Shown: positions 18,555 through 27,235 of the stretch, piece after piece
Position numbering within the stretch: position 1 is the first letter of the stretch
Layout of the letters: every line of letters starts with the position of its first letter
Origin: Streptococcus gallolyticus
GTDB taxonomy: Bacteria; Bacillota; Bacilli; Lactobacillales; Streptococcaceae
Reading direction: 5' to 3'
NCBI RefSeq assembly: GCF_003337175.1
Contig: NZ_NETH01000005.1
Coordinates: 1 to 64,000 of the forward strand
Length of the DNA: 64,000 nt
The notes under the pieces: model-generated
Told to the model about the DNA's origin: nothing
Database searches by the model: none
The model's input: the letters and a program-made list of their open reading frames with translations, nothing else
Position numbers and translations under genes: made by a program

Positions 18555-19241
18555 TTATTGAAGCAAGGCTAGAGCATTTTTAGCAGCATCTTGCTCAGCC
18601 AATTTCTTAGATTTTCCGATTCCTTGACTTTTGGCTTCATCATTAACGTACACAGTCACTTCAAAGACTTTAGCGTGTGCCGGTCCTGATTCGTTTGAAA
18701 CACGATAATCAATCGTCACATCACCATGACCTTGTAACAACTCTTGAAGCGTTGTTTTGTAATCTTTCACGCGCTCAAAATTACCTTTTTCAACTTGTGG
18801 AATCATCACCTGGTTTAAGAATTTATTGACAGCTTCAACACCTTGATCCATCAACAAAGCTCCAAGAAATGCCTCAAATAAGTCACCTAAAATCGTATCA
18901 CGATTACGACCACCAGATTTTTCTTCACCATTTCCTAATTTGATAAATTCATCAAATCCACAGTAACGTGAAAAACCTGCTAAAGACTCTTCACGTACAA
19001 TGACGGAACGCATTTTTGACAAGTCTCCCTCTGGTTTTTTCGGATACTTTTTAAACAAATATTGCGAAATCAAAAGTTGAAGAACCGCGTCTCCTAAAAA
19101 TTCCAAGCGTTCATTGTGTGAAATGTTTAGGAGGCGATGTTCATTAGCATAAGAAGTGTGGGTAAAAGCTGTTTCTAGCAAAGTTTTATCTTCAAAAACA
19201 ATTCCGAAATCTCGCTGAAGTTTTGTATCTAAAGCTTGCAT
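18555..19241 (-). CDS. rnc: Ribonuclease III
   Basis: A 228-aa double-strand-specific endoribonuclease. The catalytic domain has the signature [15 protein letters not shown] near residues 42-56 and acidic residues at [11 protein letters not shown] near 118. The double-stranded RNA-binding domain occupies about residues 157-228 ([30 protein letters not shown]). It processes rRNA precursors and structured mRNAs. A GAAGGGAG site precedes the ATG. Its own leader contains a long hairpin at 19285-19328, which may serve autoregulation. Confidence 0.97.
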   Translation of the reverse strand: MQALDTKLQRDFGIVFEDKTLLETAFTHTSYANEHRLLNISHNERLEFLGDAVLQLLISQYLFKKYPKKPEGDLSKMRSVIVREESLAGFSRYCGFDEFIKLGNGEEKSGGRNRDTILGDLFEAFLGALLMDQGVEAVNKFLNQVMIPQVEKGNFERVKDYKTTLQELLQGHGDVTIDYRVSNESGPAHAKVFEVTVYVNDEAKSQGIGKSKKLAEQDAAKNALALLQ

Positions 19242-19284
19242 GATAAATCTCCCTTCAAAAAATAGTCTATATCCTTATCTTATT

Positions 19285-19328
19285 AAAGCGTTTCTTTTCA
19301 ATCATTCATTGAGTGATTAAAACGCTTT
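19285..19328 (-). promoter_or_regulatory. Hairpin in the rnc 5' leader
   Basis: AAAGCGTTT at one end pairs exactly with AAACGCTTT at the other, and an inner AATCA/TGATT helix extends the structure. It lies between the probable rnc promoter and the ATG at 19241. There is no U-run for termination in the rnc direction, so a role as an RNase III cleavage site or stability element is more likely. Confidence 0.5.
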
Positions 19329-19347
19329 TTCTATCATAGACCATTTT

Positions 19348-19353
19348 ATTATA
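19348..19353 (-). promoter_or_regulatory. Probable extended -10 promoter for rnc
   Basis: TGGTATAAT on the minus strand gives an extended -10 (TGnTATAAT) without a good -35. Transcription would start near 19342 and produce the hairpin-containing leader of rnc. Confidence 0.5.
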
Positions 19354-19526
19354 CCAGAAAAGTCATAAAAAAGGGAATTTCTCCAAAAAATCCCCTTAAT
19401 TTCTTTCTATTTAATGCAATTTATTTTGGTCTTGAATTTATAGCGTAAATACACAATAAAAACTGTCCAACGGACAGTTAGAATGTAATCAAACTTACTG
19501 TATAACCAAAAATAAGTTACAAATAA

Positions 19527-19658
19527 TTATTGCCTTTGTTCAATTTTAGAACTCTTTGCAAGCTTTGCTCCCAACAAAACGATACTTCCCGCCGTGGTGA
19601 AAGTGGCTGAATCATCACTCAAAACAGCCGCACGGAAGTTTTGAAATGTCAAGCTCAA
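19527..19658 (-). pseudogene. Possible small gene or C-terminal remnant
   Basis: A 43-codon frame with TTG as the only possible start. It contains NFRAAVLSDDSATFTTAG followed by a short hydrophobic patch and KLAKSSKIEQRQ. The composition looks coding-like, but there is no ribosome-binding site and the family is not recognised. It could be the tail of a deleted gene. Confidence 0.25.
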
Positions 19659-19745
19659 AACTTAGGCATGGAATTCCTTGGATTTCTTCGACAGTCCACA
19701 CCACCTAAGGGAAGTGTCAAAAAACAATTTCACAAACCTAAACTT

Positions 19746-20555
19746 TTATAACTCTGTTAATGGTGTTGCTTCGTCTGGTGAGGTGTCAAAGATTTTCATG
19801 TCATAACCAACCCCAAAGTCAGCTTGAATCAGATTATTTTCCATGGTCATGTGAGCCAATTCTTTGATATTGTTTTCTTTACTCAAATGTCCAAGGTAAA
19901 TTTTTTTCGTGCGATTTCCAATGGTTCGAATCATTGTCCCAGCACCATCTTCGTTTGACAAGTGTCCTTTATCAGATAGGATACGTTGTTTCAAACTCCA
20001 CGGATAAGAGCCTGAACGTAAAATCTCAACATCATGATTCGATTCAATCAAATAACCGTCAGCATTTTCAATAATCCCTGCCATGCGATCACTAACATAA
20101 CCTGTATCTGTTAAGACAACAAACGATTTATTATCTTTCATCAAACGATAAAATTGTGGCTCAACGGCATCGTGGCTAACACCAAAACTTTCAATATCAA
20201 TGTCACCAAGTGTCAATGTTTTCCCACGTTCAAAAATATGTTTTTGAGCTAAATCAAGCTTTCCGACCATATTTCGCTCATCAATCATTTGCCACGTTTT
20301 TTCATTCGCATAAACATCAAGATTATAACGACGTGCTAACACCCCAACCCCTTTGATATGGTCAGAATGTTCGTGTGTGATAAAAATAGCATCTAAGTCT
20401 TCGGGTTTGCGGTCAATTTCAGCAAGAAGACTGGTAATTTTCTTACCAGTCAAACCCGCATCAATCAAAAAACGTTTTTGTGGGGTTTCCACATAAAAAG
20501 AATTTCCAGTTGAACCGGAGGCTAAAATACTATATTTAAAAGCATTTTCAGACAT
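19746..20555 (-). CDS. vicX: VicX/WalJ metallo-beta-lactamase-fold protein
   Basis: A 269-aa metallo-beta-lactamase-fold protein with the metal motif HEHSDH near residues 60-65, an upstream DAGLTGKK, an acidic ligand in LTDTGYVSD and the distal His in LGHLSKENN. It is the third gene of the streptococcal vicRKX operon, starting directly after the vicK stop (one base apart). The protein is cytosolic, and its exact substrate is not established. It has been linked to competence and cell-envelope phenotypes through the operon. Confidence 0.95.
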   Translation of the reverse strand: MSENAFKYSILASGSTGNSFYVETPQKRFLIDAGLTGKKITSLLAEIDRKPEDLDAIFITHEHSDHIKGVGVLARRYNLDVYANEKTWQMIDERNMVGKLDLAQKHIFERGKTLTLGDIDIESFGVSHDAVEPQFYRLMKDNKSFVVLTDTGYVSDRMAGIIENADGYLIESNHDVEILRSGSYPWSLKQRILSDKGHLSNEDGAGTMIRTIGNRTKKIYLGHLSKENNIKELAHMTMENNLIQADFGVGYDMKIFDTSPDEATPLTEL

Positions 20556-21905
20556 CTACTCTTCTTCATCCTCCCATTCATTAATATCAGGCTCTTTCTC
20601 GTAAGGAAGCACAATCGTAAAAGTTGCTCCTTTTCCGTAGGTACTTTGCGCCCAAATAAAGCCTTTATGTTGTTTAATAATTTCTTTTGCGATAGCTAAG
20701 CCAAGTCCTGAACCACCTTGGGCACGACTTCGAGCCTTATCCACACGGTAAAAGCGGTCGAAAATCAATGGCAAATCTTTCTTAGGAATACCAAGCCCTT
20801 CATCAGAGATTGAGATAATCAACTGTGTTTCTGTCGTTTTCATACTCACCGTAATTTTTCCACCATCTGGTGAATATTTAATGGCATTATTAAGAATGTT
20901 ATCCAAGACCTGTGTCATTTTATCGGTATCAATCTCAAGCCAGATTGATTTAAGCGGATAATCTCTAACGATCTCATACTGTTTGCCACTGATGGTGTGC
21001 TGACTTTTGATTTGATCAAAACGATTAAGAATTGATGTCATAAATGCGGTAAAATTAGTCATTTCGACTTCAAGTTGAGAGACTTGATTGTCAATACGCG
21101 ATAAATTAAGCAAGTCTGAAATCATACGAATCATGCGGTTTGTTTCATCTAAAGATACTTTGATAAAACTTGGGGCAAAGTCCTCTTTAAGCACACCTTC
21201 ATCTAACGCTTCAAGATAGGACTTAACCGACGTCAATGGGGTTCGCAATTCATGACTAACGTTAGAAACGAAAAGACGACGCTCACGGTCTTCTTTTTCT
21301 TGTTTGGTTGTGTCATGCAAAACAGCAATCAACCCTGAAATAAAACCACTATCACGACGATTTAGAGCAAAGCGAATACGTAAAGTGATAAACTCACCTG
21401 TTTCGTCACGACGGTTCAAGACAATTTCAGGTGTTTTTGACACCAAATCATGATAACTATAAGTGCTATCAGAACCTAAAATATCAACAATATTCATCTG
21501 CAAAGCTTCTTCACGCTCTAAATTGAGTTGTTGTTGCGCGGTCTGATTAATCATTGTGATATTTCCAGCACGGTCAGTCGCCAAGACACCGTCTGTCATA
21601 TAAGATAAGATACTCGCCAAACGATTCTTTTCTTGTGCCAAATTTTCCTGCGCTAAACGAAAGACTGTTGACAAATCATTTAATTGGTCAGCTAACTCAG
21701 CTAAGTCTCTATCTTTTTCAATAATAATATCTTCTGTGTATTTTCCTGTGATAAGCTCTCGCACTTTACCACTCAAGCGTCGAATATTAACAGAAGTTCG
21801 ATAATCTCTTATCGCTAAATAAACAAAATAAACAGCAACAAATGCTAAAAGAAAGAGAATGGCTTGTTCAAAATAAGTTAAATTTTGTAACATTGTATCA
21901 TTCAT
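20556..21905 (-). CDS. vicK: Sensor histidine kinase VicK (WalK)
   Basis: A 449-aa kinase with a single N-terminal transmembrane segment (about residues 13-31), the streptococcal form of WalK. HAMP follows at about 32-90, PAS at 95-200, and the dimerisation domain with [17 protein letters not shown] near residue 215 (phospho-acceptor His). The ATPase domain has [11 protein letters not shown] and [14 protein letters not shown] near 400. It phosphorylates VicR to control cell-wall hydrolase and surface-protein genes. It overlaps vicR by eight bases. Confidence 0.97.
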   Translation of the reverse strand: MNDTMLQNLTYFEQAILFLLAFVAVYFVYLAIRDYRTSVNIRRLSGKVRELITGKYTEDIIIEKDRDLAELADQLNDLSTVFRLAQENLAQEKNRLASILSYMTDGVLATDRAGNITMINQTAQQQLNLEREEALQMNIVDILGSDSTYSYHDLVSKTPEIVLNRRDETGEFITLRIRFALNRRDSGFISGLIAVLHDTTKQEKEDRERRLFVSNVSHELRTPLTSVKSYLEALDEGVLKEDFAPSFIKVSLDETNRMIRMISDLLNLSRIDNQVSQLEVEMTNFTAFMTSILNRFDQIKSQHTISGKQYEIVRDYPLKSIWLEIDTDKMTQVLDNILNNAIKYSPDGGKITVSMKTTETQLIISISDEGLGIPKKDLPLIFDRFYRVDKARSRAQGGSGLGLAIAKEIIKQHKGFIWAQSTYGKGATFTIVLPYEKEPDINEWEDEEE

Positions 21906-22608
21906 ATGACTTCATGTAGTACCCAACACCACGACGTGTCAAAATATATTCTGGACGGCTTGGTGTGTCTTCGATTTTTTCACGTAAACGACGAATGGTT
22001 ACGTCAACCGTACGCACATCACCAAAATAATCATAGCCCCAAACGGTTTCCAAAAGATACTCACGAGTCATGACTTGTCCCATATGTGTTGCCAAATGAT
22101 GTAGCAATTCAAACTCACGGTGTGTCAATTCGATATCTTCACCACGTTTTTGTGCCACAAAGGCATCTGGTAAAATTTTCAAGTCGCCAATTGTGATTTC
22201 TGAATTTGAAGTAGCAGCATTTTCTTCAGCAACTGCTGTTTCAATATTTTCTGTACGACGAAGGTGCGCTTTAACACGCGCCAACAATTCACGATTCGAA
22301 AATGGTTTGGTTACATAGTCATCTGCACCGATTTCAAGTCCGATAACTTTATCAAACTCGCTATCCTTAGCAGACAACATAATGATTGGAATATGACTTG
22401 TCTTGCGAACTTCTTTAGCCACTTCAAGTCCGTCCAATTCTGGCAACATCAAATCCAAGATAATCAAATCTGGATCTTCTTCCTCAAACTTTGTAATAGC
22501 TTCACGACCATCAAAAGCCGTTACGGTTTCATAACCCTCCTTAGTTAAATTAAATTTAATAATATCCGAAATTGGTTTTTCATCATCAACGATAAGAATT
22601 TTTTTCAT
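21898..22608 (-). CDS. vicR: Response regulator VicR (WalR)
   Basis: A 236-aa OmpR-family regulator. The receiver has VDDEKP, the phospho-acceptor Asp in [15 protein letters not shown] near residue 52, and [13 protein letters not shown]. The C-terminal winged helix ends with [14 protein letters not shown] and [12 protein letters not shown]. This is the essential cell-wall homeostasis regulator of low-GC Gram-positives. A TATAAT on the minus strand at 22695-22700 is a likely -10 for the vicRKX unit, and AGAGGTG precedes the ATG. Confidence 0.97.
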   Translation of the reverse strand: MKKILIVDDEKPISDIIKFNLTKEGYETVTAFDGREAITKFEEEDPDLIILDLMLPELDGLEVAKEVRKTSHIPIIMLSAKDSEFDKVIGLEIGADDYVTKPFSNRELLARVKAHLRRTENIETAVAEENAATSNSEITIGDLKILPDAFVAQKRGEDIELTHREFELLHHLATHMGQVMTREYLLETVWGYDYFGDVRTVDVTIRRLREKIEDTPSRPEYILTRRGVGYYMKSYE

Positions 22609-22913
22609 ATGTCACCTCTTTATTCTTCGTAAGTTATTAAAAAATTCTCAAACAACGATTTCATGTTTCGTCACCAAAATGACTTCTACCTTAAATTATA
22701 TCAAAATTCGACTTTAATTGGAAACATTGGACGTTTTTGACATCATAAAGTAACATTTGAAACAATAAGATTATTATTTTAAACAGTTAATTTGTTGAAA
22801 TTTTCTGAATATATTTGACAATTAACCGCACATATGGTAATATAAACTAACCTACAATGTTGGATGTCATAAAATCTAACAAGGAATTCTTAATCTTTGA
22901 AAAGGAGACAAGT
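22609..22913. other. Divergent vicR-glnQ promoter region
   Basis: No gene is seen. It holds the minus-strand -10 for vicR (22695-22700) and the plus-strand glnQ promoter (22815-22843). The rest is A+T-rich spacer. Confidence 0.6.
22815..22843 (+). promoter_or_regulatory. Promoter of glnQHMP
   Basis: A consensus TTGACA at 22815-22820 and TAATAT at 22838-22843 are separated by 17 bases. The transcript would start near 22850. An ATG at 22857 would then sit at the very 5' end without a ribosome site, which supports the GTG start at 22914. Confidence 0.75.
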
Positions 22914-23678
22914 GTGGCACTAATTGAATTTAAAAATGTCGAAAAATACTATGGGCAATATCATGCCCTTAGAAATATTAACTTAGAAATTGAAAAAGGT
23001 CAGGTTGTTGTACTTCTAGGTCCTTCAGGGTCTGGTAAATCAACACTTATCCGTACAATGAATGCCCTTGAATCTATCGATACAGGGAGCTTAACCGTCA
23101 ATGGGCATGAAGTTGCTGCCGCAACAACCAAGGATCTTGTCCAACTTCGAAAAGAAGTTGGTATGGTATTCCAACATTTTAACTTATACCCACACAAGAC
23201 AGTGTTAGAAAATGTGACTTTAGCACCGATTAAAGTTCTTGGTAAATCAAAACAAGAAGCTGAAGCTATCGCTGAGCAATACTTGACTTATGTTAACATG
23301 TGGGATCGTAAAGATTCATTCCCAGGAATGCTTTCTGGTGGACAAAAACAACGTGTGGCAATCGCTCGTGGTTTGGCAATGCAACCAGAGTTATTGCTTT
23401 TTGATGAGCCTACTTCTGCTCTTGACCCTGAAACAATCGGTGATGTTCTTGCTGTTATGCAAAATCTTGCCAAAGAAGGAATGAACATGGTCGTTGTCAC
23501 GCACGAAATGGGATTTGCCCGTGAAGTTGCTGATCGCATTATTTTTATGGCTGACGGAGAAATTTTAGTAGATACTACTGATGTCCAAGGTTTCTTTGAC
23601 AACCCAACTGAACCACGTGCTAAACAATTCTTGAGCAAAGTCATTAATCACACCAGTGACACTGTCTCTCAGAAATAA
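22914..23678 (+). CDS. glnQ: Glutamine/amino-acid ABC transporter ATPase GlnQ
   Basis: About 254 aa from a GTG start with AAAGGAGA upstream. Walker A is GPSGSGKSTLIR near residues 37-48, the signature is LSGGQKQRVAIARGLA near 140, and Walker B is LLLFDEPTSALDPE. It powers polar amino-acid uptake. The gene order ATPase, binding protein, permease, permease and the location next to vicR match glnQHMP of Streptococcus mutans. The specific substrate (glutamine and/or glutamate) is inferred from that synteny. Confidence 0.93.
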   Translation: MALIEFKNVEKYYGQYHALRNINLEIEKGQVVVLLGPSGSGKSTLIRTMNALESIDTGSLTVNGHEVAAATTKDLVQLRKEVGMVFQHFNLYPHKTVLENVTLAPIKVLGKSKQEAEAIAEQYLTYVNMWDRKDSFPGMLSGGQKQRVAIARGLAMQPELLLFDEPTSALDPETIGDVLAVMQNLAKEGMNMVVVTHEMGFAREVADRIIFMADGEILVDTTDVQGFFDNPTEPRAKQFLSKVINHTSDTVSQK

Positions 23679-23688
23679 GGAGATGCTT

Positions 23689-24501
23689 ATGAAGAAAAAA
23701 CTAGGTTTAGCCATTTTAGCCAGTCTATCACTTATTTTAGTGACACTTTTTACTGGCAAAACAACAGTTGCAGATAGCGTATCTGAGCAAATCAAAAAAA
23801 TTCAAGATGCTGGTGTTCTAAAAGTCGGTGTTAAACAAGACGTTCCAAACTTTGGTTATTATTCAGCCGAAACTGGAAAATACGAAGGGATGGAAGTTGA
23901 TTTAGCTAAAAAAATCGCTAAAAAATTAGGGGTTAAAGTTTCATTTACAGCAGTTACTGCTCAAACACGTGAAGCGCTTTTAGATAATGGACAAATTGAC
24001 ATCTTGATCGCAACTTATACCATTACTGAAGAACGTCAGGCTTCTTATGCAATTTCTGACCCTTATTATTATGACGAGATTGGTTTCTTGGTTAATAAAT
24101 CAAAAGGTTATGATAGCATTGCTGATTTGGACGGCTTGACAATCGGTGTTGCCCAAGGTTCAACAACTAAAGCAGCTATTGAAGAATATGCTGATGCGCA
24201 CAATCTAAGCTTTAAGTTTGTTCAACTCGGCTCATATCCAGAATTAGCCATTTCGCTTTATGCTAATCGCATCAGTGCTTTCTCTGTTGATAAATCTATC
24301 TTGACTGGCTATGTTAGCAAGAAAACTGAAATCATTGACGAAGGCTTCAACACTCAAGAATACGGTATCGCAGCCACAAAATCTAATCAGTCTGTGATTG
24401 ATTACATCAATGACTTACTTGCTGATTGGAAAGCTGATGGTAGTTTGCAAAAACTTTATGACAAATACAATTTAACGCCTACAACGGCTGATACAAACTA
24501 A
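23689..24501 (+). CDS. glnH: Amino-acid ABC transporter substrate-binding protein GlnH
   Basis: About 270 aa from the ATG at 23689, with AAGGAG nine bases upstream overlapping the glnQ end. A basic start (MKKK) and a hydrophobic segment (about residues 5-22) form a signal peptide. No lipobox cysteine is present. The sequence runs LFTGKTTVADS, so anchoring must rely on an uncleaved signal or on contact with the permeases. The SBP family 3 domain begins near residue 40 (GVLKVGVKQDVPNFGYY) and contains GMEVDLAKKIAKKLGV. It captures the amino acid outside the membrane. Confidence 0.92.
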   Translation: MKKKLGLAILASLSLILVTLFTGKTTVADSVSEQIKKIQDAGVLKVGVKQDVPNFGYYSAETGKYEGMEVDLAKKIAKKLGVKVSFTAVTAQTREALLDNGQIDILIATYTITEERQASYAISDPYYYDEIGFLVNKSKGYDSIADLDGLTIGVAQGSTTKAAIEEYADAHNLSFKFVQLGSYPELAISLYANRISAFSVDKSILTGYVSKKTEIIDEGFNTQEYGIAATKSNQSVIDYINDLLADWKADGSLQKLYDKYNLTPTTADTN

Positions 24502-24517
24502 GAGAGGAGAAAGTGAC

Positions 24518-25216
24518 ATGTTTTTATTAACTTCTAGTCCATTTGCCCTCTCACGCTGGGCAGATTTCTTTGCTAATTTTGGTGAATTTGCAAAAGGCTT
24601 CTTATATACGTTGGGAATGTCTATTTGCGCCTTGATTTTAGCCTTTGTTTTAGGGGTTATCTTTGGTGCTATGTCATCATCTAAGAATAGAGTTCTAAAA
24701 GCAATTGCCCGTGTTTATGTCGAAGTTTTCCAGAATACACCTCTTCTAGTGCAATTCGTTTTCGTTTATTACGGTCTTGCTATCATGACTAACGGTATTA
24801 TCATGATTTCAACCTTCTTTACAGCTGTTCTTTGTGTTGGAGTCTATCATGGAGCATATATCGCTGAAGTTATTCGTTCAGGGATTGAAGCTGTGCCAAA
24901 AGGGCAAACAGAAGCTGCTCTTTCACAAGGTTTCACTTATAGTCAAACCATGAGTTTAATTATCCTGCCACAAGCGGTACGTACAATCTTGCCACCACTC
25001 ACTAACCAAGTGGTTAACTTGATTAAAAATACATCAACGGTCGCTATCATCTCAGGAGCAGATATCATGTTTACAGCGAAAGCTTGGGCGTATGAGACAA
25101 CTAACTATGTTCCTGCCTTTGCTGGTGCAGCACTTCTTTACTTCATTATGTGTTTCCCTCTTGCAACATGGGCACGTCGTAAAGAAGAAGAAAACAAGAA
25201 ATCATATTCACTTTAG
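24518..25216 (+). CDS. glnM: Amino-acid ABC transporter permease GlnM
   Basis: A 232-aa HisM/GlnP-type permease with about five membrane segments and the cytoplasmic coupling motif GIEAVPKGQTEAALSQGFTY (EAA loop, near residue 126-145). AGAGGAGA precedes the ATG by a few bases. It forms the channel together with GlnP. The gene lies 16 bases after glnH and 11 bases before glnP, in one operon. Confidence 0.92.
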   Translation: MFLLTSSPFALSRWADFFANFGEFAKGFLYTLGMSICALILAFVLGVIFGAMSSSKNRVLKAIARVYVEVFQNTPLLVQFVFVYYGLAIMTNGIIMISTFFTAVLCVGVYHGAYIAEVIRSGIEAVPKGQTEAALSQGFTYSQTMSLIILPQAVRTILPPLTNQVVNLIKNTSTVAIISGADIMFTAKAWAYETTNYVPAFAGAALLYFIMCFPLATWARRKEEENKKSYSL

Positions 25217-25227
25217 GAGGAGAATAA

Positions 25228-25875
25228 ATGTCAGTATTAACACCTACCAACATTAGCTTTATCCTCCAAGGATTGTGGCTAACGATTTATATTTCATTTA
25301 TTTCAATTGTACTATCAACACTTATCGGAACAGTGCTTGCTGTCATGCGTAACGGAAAAAATCCAATTCTTCGTTGGATTTCAAGTGTCTATATTGAATT
25401 TGTCCGCAATGTTCCAAACTTGCTGTGGATTTTCATTATTTTCCTTGTTTTTCAAATGAAGTCAACACCAGCAGGCATTACTGCCTTCACTGTCTTTACG
25501 TCTGCTGCTCTGGCTGAAATCATCCGTGGCGGATTAAATGGTGTTGATAATGGACAGACTGAAGCTGGTCTATCACAAGGAATGACACACTTCCAGATTT
25601 TTATTTACATTATTTTCCCACAAGCATTCCGAAAAATGCTGCCAGCTATCATTTCACAATTCGTAACAGTTATCAAAGATACGTCATTGCTATATTCGGT
25701 TATTGCTATTCAAGAATTATTTGGTAAAAGCCAAATCTTGATGGGGCGTTACTTTGAAGCAGACCAAGTTTTTACACTCTATGCTTTGATTGCTGCCATT
25801 TACTTTGTGATTAATTTTACCATTTCAACAATTTCACGCCGATTGGCTAAAAAATGGGCAAAAGCTGCCGAATAA
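25228..25875 (+). CDS. glnP: Amino-acid ABC transporter permease GlnP
   Basis: A 215-aa permease of the same family as GlnM, with membrane segments at about residues 10-35, 50-80, 85-110 and 180-205, and the EAA loop GLNGVDNGQTEAGLSQGMTH near residue 102-121. AGGAGGAG precedes the ATG. It is the last gene of the operon and is followed by a clear terminator. Confidence 0.92.
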   Translation: MSVLTPTNISFILQGLWLTIYISFISIVLSTLIGTVLAVMRNGKNPILRWISSVYIEFVRNVPNLLWIFIIFLVFQMKSTPAGITAFTVFTSAALAEIIRGGLNGVDNGQTEAGLSQGMTHFQIFIYIIFPQAFRKMLPAIISQFVTVIKDTSLLYSVIAIQELFGKSQILMGRYFEADQVFTLYALIAAIYFVINFTISTISRRLAKKWAKAAE

Positions 25876-25886
25876 TAAATCAAACA

Positions 25887-25919
25887 AACTCCCTTACTCA
25901 ATGTGAGCAAGGGAGTTTT
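25887..25919 (+). terminator. Terminator of glnQHMP
   Basis: AACTCCCTT pairs with AAGGGAGTT, with a further ACTCA/TGAG-like inner pairing, and is followed by TTTTGCTG. It lies 12 bases after the glnP stop. Confidence 0.85.
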
Positions 25920-25965
25920 GCTGTCATATGTCAAAAAGAAGTTTTCGTTTATGTAATCAAATTCA

Positions 25966-26574
25966 TCAATGGAATAGTGTTAATAAATAGTTCAACCCTT
26001 TATACGCCACAACGGTGTAAATATAAAGTGTCACTGGTTTGGTAATAAGGAAAATCGTGATAAATTTCTTCCAAGTCATTTTTGAAAGCCCAGATACCAT
26101 GCAAAGGAAATCATCTGGAAAACCTGGTAGAGCAAAGGCTGCTCCTAAAAATTTAGCGTAACATTTGCCATCATTGCGGTCTAGATAACCGACATATTTA
26201 TCATAAGTTTCTTGTGAGACAAAGGCTTTGGCAAAAGTCTCACCATAACGTCTAGAAAGCCCGAAAGCTAATAGAGAACCTGCAAAAATACCAGTAAAGT
26301 TATAAATAAATCCCCAGATAGGTCCAAATGCAATGTAACCAATAACACTTGTCATCCCACCAGGAATAATCGGATAAACGACTTGAATCACTTGCAAGAG
26401 CATAAAGATAAGCGGTGCAAAGAACCCAAGTTGTCCAAGGTAACTTTGAAAGATTCCTCCAACTTGGGAATATGTTGGGTGTTGTTTAAAGAAAATTAAC
26501 AATCCAATAGAAATGATAAAACCAATTCCTGTTAAAATTTGAATATTTTTTCTCTGAGTTCCAGCTTCTACCAT
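25966..26574 (-). CDS. TVP38/TMEM64-family membrane protein
   Basis: A 202-aa integral membrane protein with five or six hydrophobic segments. The family core (SNARE-associated/VTT domain) shows VVYPIIPGGMTSVIGYIAFG near residue 68-87, the GxxxG-rich FAGSLLAFGLSRRYG near 98, and FALPGFPDDFLCMVSGLSKM near 147-166. VTT-domain proteins such as YdjX and DedA relatives are linked to lipid translocation across the membrane. The role of this member is unknown. A 38-codon gene lies upstream in the same direction. Confidence 0.85.
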   Translation of the reverse strand: MVEAGTQRKNIQILTGIGFIISIGLLIFFKQHPTYSQVGGIFQSYLGQLGFFAPLIFMLLQVIQVVYPIIPGGMTSVIGYIAFGPIWGFIYNFTGIFAGSLLAFGLSRRYGETFAKAFVSQETYDKYVGYLDRNDGKCYAKFLGAAFALPGFPDDFLCMVSGLSKMTWKKFITIFLITKPVTLYIYTVVAYKGLNYLLTLFH

Positions 26575-26612
26575 AGATTCCCCTCCCTTGTCTCAAAAAT
26601 GAAAGCATCGCT

Positions 26613-26729
26613 TCAACGTCGCCAACTAATAATCTTCAGACCAAATAGTTCTAAAAGATAAACAATGAGTGCTAACGGTAAAACCAGTAAAAGCAATAGA
26701 TAAAGCATTGATTTCTTAGATTCTTTCAT
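26613..26729 (-). CDS. Small single-pass membrane protein (38 aa)
   Basis: A 38-codon frame with a strong ribosome-binding site (AAGGAGA, seven bases before the ATG). The sequence starts MKESKKSMLYLLLL, continues as one hydrophobic helix (residues 9-31), and ends with KIISWRR, so a basic residue group lies at each end. It lies 38 bases upstream of the TVP38-family gene in the same direction and is probably cotranscribed. It could be a small accessory membrane peptide. No family is recognised. Confidence 0.6.
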   Translation of the reverse strand: MKESKKSMLYLLLLLVLPLALIVYLLELFGLKIISWRR

Positions 26730-27152
26730 CTTAGTCTCCTTATCACTTAGCCACTAGTAGCTAAACGGTCCTCTCTTTCATTCCATTGAAATAGCCACTT
26801 GAATGAAAAGGTCTTAGCAGTTGCTTGATAAAATTCCCCTTCCATGATGGAAATTGCTAGTATTAGTATCAATTGTTCTTTGCTATTTTAAGATAATACG
26901 ACAGGCTAGCTTAAATCCTGAAGCAATTTAAAGAGGTTAAAAGTTGCTGCAATACCAATTTTGATGAGGAAAGGCAACAAGCTTTAGCTAAGGTGAAACT
27001 CTACTTATTCTAGAGCTAACAAGATTAGCCAGAGAACGAATGCCCCTTCAAACTAAGGCTAAACGTTTTTAAACTGTAGCTTTTCCTACTATTTCAATGT
27101 GATAATTCTATTATAACCGAGCTTGCCTAAAAAATCTCGGCTAAAATCTCAA
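26730..27152. other. Long spacer upstream of the small membrane protein gene
   Basis: No gene is supported over about 420 bases. A minus-strand TATAAT near 27111-27116 may start the TVP38 transcript, which would give a leader of over 350 bases. A short hydrophobic reading frame inside (LIKIGIAATFNLFKLL) lacks a start codon with a ribosome site. Confidence 0.5.
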
Positions 27153-27153
27153 A

Positions 27154-27194
27154 ACACCCTAAAAGTTTAGATTTGTGTCTAACTTTTGGGGTGT
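27154..27194. terminator. Terminator downstream of thrS
   Basis: A long inverted repeat, ACACCCTAAAAGTTTA with TAACTTTTGGGGTGT, is followed by T-rich sequence on both strands. It ends the leftward thrS transcript 40 bases after the stop. Confidence 0.8.
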
Positions 27195-27235
27195 CGTTTT
27201 AATTTTAGTGCCTTTTAGTTTATGTCATCGCAGTA

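Larger units (their letters stand above)
19242..19745. other. vicX-rnc intergenic region with hairpins and a remnant
   Basis: No intact gene is seen. It holds the rnc leader hairpin (19285-19328), a probable rnc -10 box (19348-19353, minus strand), a weak leftward terminator near 19369-19398, a small perfect hairpin AACTGTCC/GGACAGTT near 19460-19479, and a coding-like minus-strand scrap at 19527-19658. Confidence 0.6.

Noticed and set aside
19510-19640. Plus-strand frame in the vicX-rnc gap (ILELFASFAPNKTILP)
   Set aside because: It has no ribosome site and mirrors the more plausible minus-strand scrap. It could not be supported.
26940-27010. Hydrophobic peptide LIKIGIAATFNLFKLL in the thrS-TVP38 gap
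   Set aside because: Only a TTG without a ribosome site could start it, and no family or context supports it.
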